The position numbers were made by a program, and so were the translations under genes. Shown piece by piece: positions 61,291 through 64,000 of a DNA stretch of 64,000 nt. The notes under the pieces were generated by a model. That model saw only the letters and a program-made list of their open reading frames with translations, ran no database searches and was not told the origin of the DNA. Within the stretch, counting starts at the first letter, position 1, and the number at the start of each line of letters is the position of its first letter. The DNA lies in contig CBFHNR010000012.1 of the NCBI GenBank assembly GCA_965657215.1, positions 1 to 64,000 of the forward strand, read 5' to 3'. This stretch comes from JAHEJA01 sp965657215. GTDB lineage: Bacteria; Pseudomonadota; Alphaproteobacteria; Rhodobacterales; Rhodobacteraceae.

Positions 61291-62583
61291 CTAAACCGTC
61301 ACGTCAATCGCAGTTTGATCGCCGACACCGAACACTTGTTTGTAGCGATCAATTTCTTCGACTGGACCCATGGCCTTGTTAGGATTGTCAGACAGTTTGA
61401 CGGTTGGCTTTCCATTTGCAGAGATCGCTTTGCAGACCAAAGAAAAGGAATTCAGACCGTTGTCAGGCACGAGACCTCGGAAGTCATTGGTAAGATTTGT
61501 GCCCCACCCAAAGGACACTTTGACCCTACCAGCGAACTGTTTGTACAGCTTTTGAATTTGATCGGTATCCAATCCGTCGGAAAAAATGACAAGCTTTTTG
61601 GTGGGATCCTCGCCGCGATCTTTCCACCATTGGATGGCGGTTTCCGCACCCATTGCAGGATCGCCGCTGTCGATACGGATACCTGTCCATCCGGCCAGCC
61701 AATCAGGAGCGTTATCCAAGAACCCTTGAGTGCCATAGGTGTCAGGTAGGATGATGCGCAAATTCCCGTCGTGTTCTTCTTGCCAGTCTGACAAGACTTT
61801 ATAGGGCGCTTGGGCAAGGTCGGCATCCGTTTCCGCTAAGGCCGAATAGACCATTGGCAATTCATGTGCATTTGTTCCAATCGCTTCGATGTCGCGCTTC
61901 ATCGCAATCAGGCAATTCGACGTGCCAACAAAGCTATTTCCCAAACCTTCGCGCATCGCTTGAACGCACCAATCCTGCCAAAGGTAACTGTGACGACGAC
62001 GCGTTCCAAAATCCGCAATCCTGAGGCCATCCACACCGCGCAATGTTTCGATTTTTTCCCAGAGCTTTGTCATAGCGCGCGCGTAAAGAACCTGAAGCTC
62101 AAATTTGCCCATTTCGTTCAAAACGGCGCGGCCGCGGAGTTCCATCAAAATGGCCAAGGCTGGAATTTCCCACAGCATGACTTCGGGCCATTTGCCTTCA
62201 AAGGTGAGTTCATATTGGCCGTCGCGCTTTTCCAGATGATAATCAGGAAGCCGCAAGTTTTCAAACCATTCCATGAAATCTGGGCGGAACATTTGGCGTT
62301 TACCGTAAAACGTATTCCCGCGCAGCCACGTGCTTTCGCCTCTTGTGAGGGACAGGCCGCGCACGTGATCAAGCTGTTCACGAAGCTCGCCTTCGTCGAT
62401 CAATTCAGCAAGGCGGATAGATTTCGTTCTATTGATGAGGCTAAACGTGACATTGGTATCCGGTTTGTTGCGAAACACGGATTGGCACATCAGAAGTTTA
62501 TAAAAATCTGTATCGATCAAAGAGCGAACGATTGGATCAATCTTCCATTTGTGGTTCCAAACTCGTGTCGCGATATCAACCAT
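61291..62583 (-). CDS. pncB: Nicotinate phosphoribosyltransferase
   Basis: 430 aa, makes nicotinate mononucleotide from nicotinate and PRPP in NAD salvage. 'SLIDTDFYKLLMCQSVFRNK', 'FGTRRRHSYLWQDW' and 'GTSNCLIAMKRDIEAIGTNA' with 'IRIDSGDPAMGAETAIQWWK' identify it. Its ATG overlaps the pncA stop (TAATG), so both steps of nicotinamide salvage are translated together. Confidence 0.96.
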   Translation of the reverse strand: MVDIATRVWNHKWKIDPIVRSLIDTDFYKLLMCQSVFRNKPDTNVTFSLINRTKSIRLAELIDEGELREQLDHVRGLSLTRGESTWLRGNTFYGKRQMFRPDFMEWFENLRLPDYHLEKRDGQYELTFEGKWPEVMLWEIPALAILMELRGRAVLNEMGKFELQVLYARAMTKLWEKIETLRGVDGLRIADFGTRRRHSYLWQDWCVQAMREGLGNSFVGTSNCLIAMKRDIEAIGTNAHELPMVYSALAETDADLAQAPYKVLSDWQEEHDGNLRIILPDTYGTQGFLDNAPDWLAGWTGIRIDSGDPAMGAETAIQWWKDRGEDPTKKLVIFSDGLDTDQIQKLYKQFAGRVKVSFGWGTNLTNDFRGLVPDNGLNSFSLVCKAISANGKPTVKLSDNPNKAMGPVEEIDRYKQVFGVGDQTAIDVTV

Positions 62584-63182
62584 TATACAATTTCCACCTT
62601 GGCATTGCGCATTTCGGCAAGTGCTGTGTTCAAAGACCCATCCATATCAATGGCGCGGCACGCATTCGTCAAGACGCGGGTTTTAAACCCAAGCCGCGCT
62701 GCATCTAGTGCGGAATAGCAAACGCAAAAATCAGTTGCCAATCCAACCATATCAATTTCCGTAATGCCGCGTGTTCTCAAGTAGCCCTCTAGCCCTGTCG
62801 GCGTGTTGCGGTCGTTTTCGAAAAACGCAGAATAACTATCGATTGAGGGAGTGAACCCCTTGCGAATGATCATATCAGCGCGTGTCGTGTTGAGGTCAGG
62901 GTGAAACGCGGCCCCTTGGCTCCCTTGGACACAATGATCAGGCCATAAAACCTGAGGTCCGTAGGGCATATCGATCATCTCAAAAGCAGACCTATCAGGA
63001 TGCGACGTGGCAAAGGACGAATGTCCAGCGGGATGCCAATCTTGGGTCATAAGCACGACATCATAATCGGCCATCATACCATTGATGAGGGGAACAATGC
63101 TGTCCCCATCAGTCACAGCCAAAGCGCCACCAGGGCAAAAATCGTTTTGCACATCAATCACAAGTAAAGCTTTGGTTTTCAT
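62583..63182 (-). CDS. pncA: Nicotinamidase
   Basis: 199 aa from the ATG at 63182 ('MKTKALLVIDVQNDFCPGGA'), isochorismatase-like fold. Catalytic Asp10 is in 'VIDVQNDF' and the nucleophile Cys is in 'VGLATDFCVCYSALDAAR'. Zn-binding residues appear in 'QDWHPAGHSSF'. It hydrolyses nicotinamide to nicotinate, which PncB then uses. The longer frame from 63236 adds an unconserved 18 residues. Confidence 0.95.
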   Translation of the reverse strand: MKTKALLVIDVQNDFCPGGALAVTDGDSIVPLINGMMADYDVVLMTQDWHPAGHSSFATSHPDRSAFEMIDMPYGPQVLWPDHCVQGSQGAAFHPDLNTTRADMIIRKGFTPSIDSYSAFFENDRNTPTGLEGYLRTRGITEIDMVGLATDFCVCYSALDAARLGFKTRVLTNACRAIDMDGSLNTALAEMRNAKVEIV

Positions 63183-63314
63183 CACTACGCCCTTTAATTT
63201 GCAGGCGAATGTGGCCCCAAGCGCCATTGAGTTCAAGCAGAAAGGTCGAAACCACTAGGTTTATTTGCCAAAGTTGGGCTATGACTGACGTAAACGAACC
63301 ATGGGACTTTGAGG

Positions 63315-64000
63315 ATGAGTGACACAATTTACGCCATTGGGGACATTCACGGACAATATGACATGCTTACCCAAGCGCTTAATCATATTGAACAAGATGG
63401 GGGGCGTGATGCAAAGGTCGTTTTCCTAGGCGATCTGGTAGATCGGGGTCCAAATAGTAAATTGGTGGTGCAACACTTAATAGATGGCATTGCGGCTGGC
63501 AAAGATTGGACTGTCCTGAGGGGTAATCATGATCAGCTCTTTGCCAATTTCCTAGAGCCAGAGCCTAAAATTGAAATGCGTCTGATGATTGGTATGGATT
63601 GGCTTGATGACAGGTTAGGGGGACAGAAAACTCTCGCCTCTTATGGTGTTGAAATAACCGACCAAAGCCGGCATTGGGAGGTACACGAACAAGCGCGCGC
63701 TTTGGTTCCAAGATCACACACTGATTTCATAAAATCGCTCCCCAGGACCCATATTGATGGGGGCTACCTCTTTGTGCATGCGGGCATCCGACCAGACGTC
63801 CCCTTGGATCAGCAAGAGCAAGAAGATCTCTATTGGATACGGGAACCGTTTTTGTCCTATCCTGACCCACATCCCTATATCATTGTTCATGGACACACTG
63901 CGATTAAAGCTGCTACGCATTATGGTAATCGTATTAATATCGACACGGGTGCAGGGTATGGGCGCAAGTTAACCGTCTTTGGGGTTGAGGGTCAGGACAC
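63315..64000 (+). CDS. Serine/threonine-type metallophosphoesterase, 3' end beyond window
   Basis: 228 codons are visible from the ATG at 63315, behind GAGG; the frame is open at the window edge. Calcineurin-like motifs are 'YAIGDIHGQYDML', 'VFLGDLVDRGPNSK', 'VLRGNHDQLF', 'FVHAGIRP' and 'HGHTAIKAA'. It resembles the PrpA/PP-type protein phosphatases of bacteria; substrate unknown. 'NIDTGAGYGRKLTVFGVE' near the edge suggests few residues are missing. Confidence 0.9.
   Translation, partial: MSDTIYAIGDIHGQYDMLTQALNHIEQDGGRDAKVVFLGDLVDRGPNSKLVVQHLIDGIAAGKDWTVLRGNHDQLFANFLEPEPKIEMRLMIGMDWLDDRLGGQKTLASYGVEITDQSRHWEVHEQARALVPRSHTDFIKSLPRTHIDGGYLFVHAGIRPDVPLDQQEQEDLYWIREPFLSYPDPHPYIIVHGHTAIKAATHYGNRINIDTGAGYGRKLTVFGVEGQD

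Noticed and set aside
1..64000. CRISPR arrays, insertion sequences, prophage genes, transposases
   Set aside because: No regularly spaced repeats, transposase motifs or terminal inverted repeats were seen.

Overview
The window looks like chromosomal DNA of a Roseobacter-group alphaproteobacterium (Rhodobacteraceae) with moderate GC. The evidence is the gene complement and order: maf-aroE-coaE-dnaQ, hemJ-rho-mnmE-mnmG-rsmG-parA-parB, hemW-rdgB-rph-hrcA-grpE, a form II coxS-coxL-coxM cluster, and a Mur-type box beside a manganese-type ABC transporter. It is a draft scaffold with two 98-base N runs. The first (40935-41032) hides most of parB and the end of a DUF454 gene. The second (43842-43939) is spurious, because the 79 bases before and after it are identical.

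Layout. 1-2.95 kb: minus-strand metal ABC transporter (permease running off the left edge, ATPase, Tat-exported binding protein) behind a 21-bp palindrome. 3.0-6.4 kb: deoC plus a double-domain aldehyde dehydrogenase (deoxyribose catabolism). 6.3-11.4 kb (minus): lytic transglycosylase without a signal peptide, RNase R, a DUF2064 protein, dapE. 11.6-14.7 kb: YHS protein, a possible tRNA remnant, a small membrane protein, a HAD phosphatase with a conserved partner, and an HTH-first LuxR-type regulator behind two dyads. 14.8-18.5 kb: dapD, LOG-family protein, rpe, thioredoxin-like protein, gph. 18.6-22.8 kb: form II CO-dehydrogenase-like coxG-S-L-M. 23.0-28.0 kb: cytochrome b561, then a response regulator / FIST sensor / hybrid kinase operon like the NosP-NahK nitric-oxide systems. 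28.0-30.2 kb: Smr, MltA, Tim44-domain protein.

30.3-40.9 kb is the replication-origin neighbourhood. An AT-rich 370-bp gap with DnaA boxes (34047-34416) separates leftward maf-aroE-coaE-dnaQ from rightward hemJ-rho-mnmE-mnmG-rsmG-parAB. Two perfect parS sites lie at the 5' ends of mnmG and rsmG, with near-perfect copies inside coaE and upstream of mutS.

41-54 kb: hemW, rdgB, rph, hrcA-grpE, mutS, maeB, a PfkB kinase, exported msrA, and a translationally coupled class IV aminotransferase / sulfotransferase-like pair. 54.3-58.2 kb: arfB, the KefB-type K+ efflux antiporter with its KefF/G-type partner, and yhhQ. Between yhhQ and kefF lies the least expected element: a promoter, a near-complete Shine-Dalgarno, an 18-codon ORF, then four segments that can pair 1:2, 2:3 or 3:4, with a T-run after 2:3. 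It reads like an attenuator or riboswitch platform for the Kef operon. 58.4-64 kb: mepA, a UMF1 transporter, a thioesterase, pncB-pncA (NAD salvage) and a phosphoesterase cut by the right edge. No CRISPR array, insertion sequence, prophage, rRNA or intact tRNA gene was seen.
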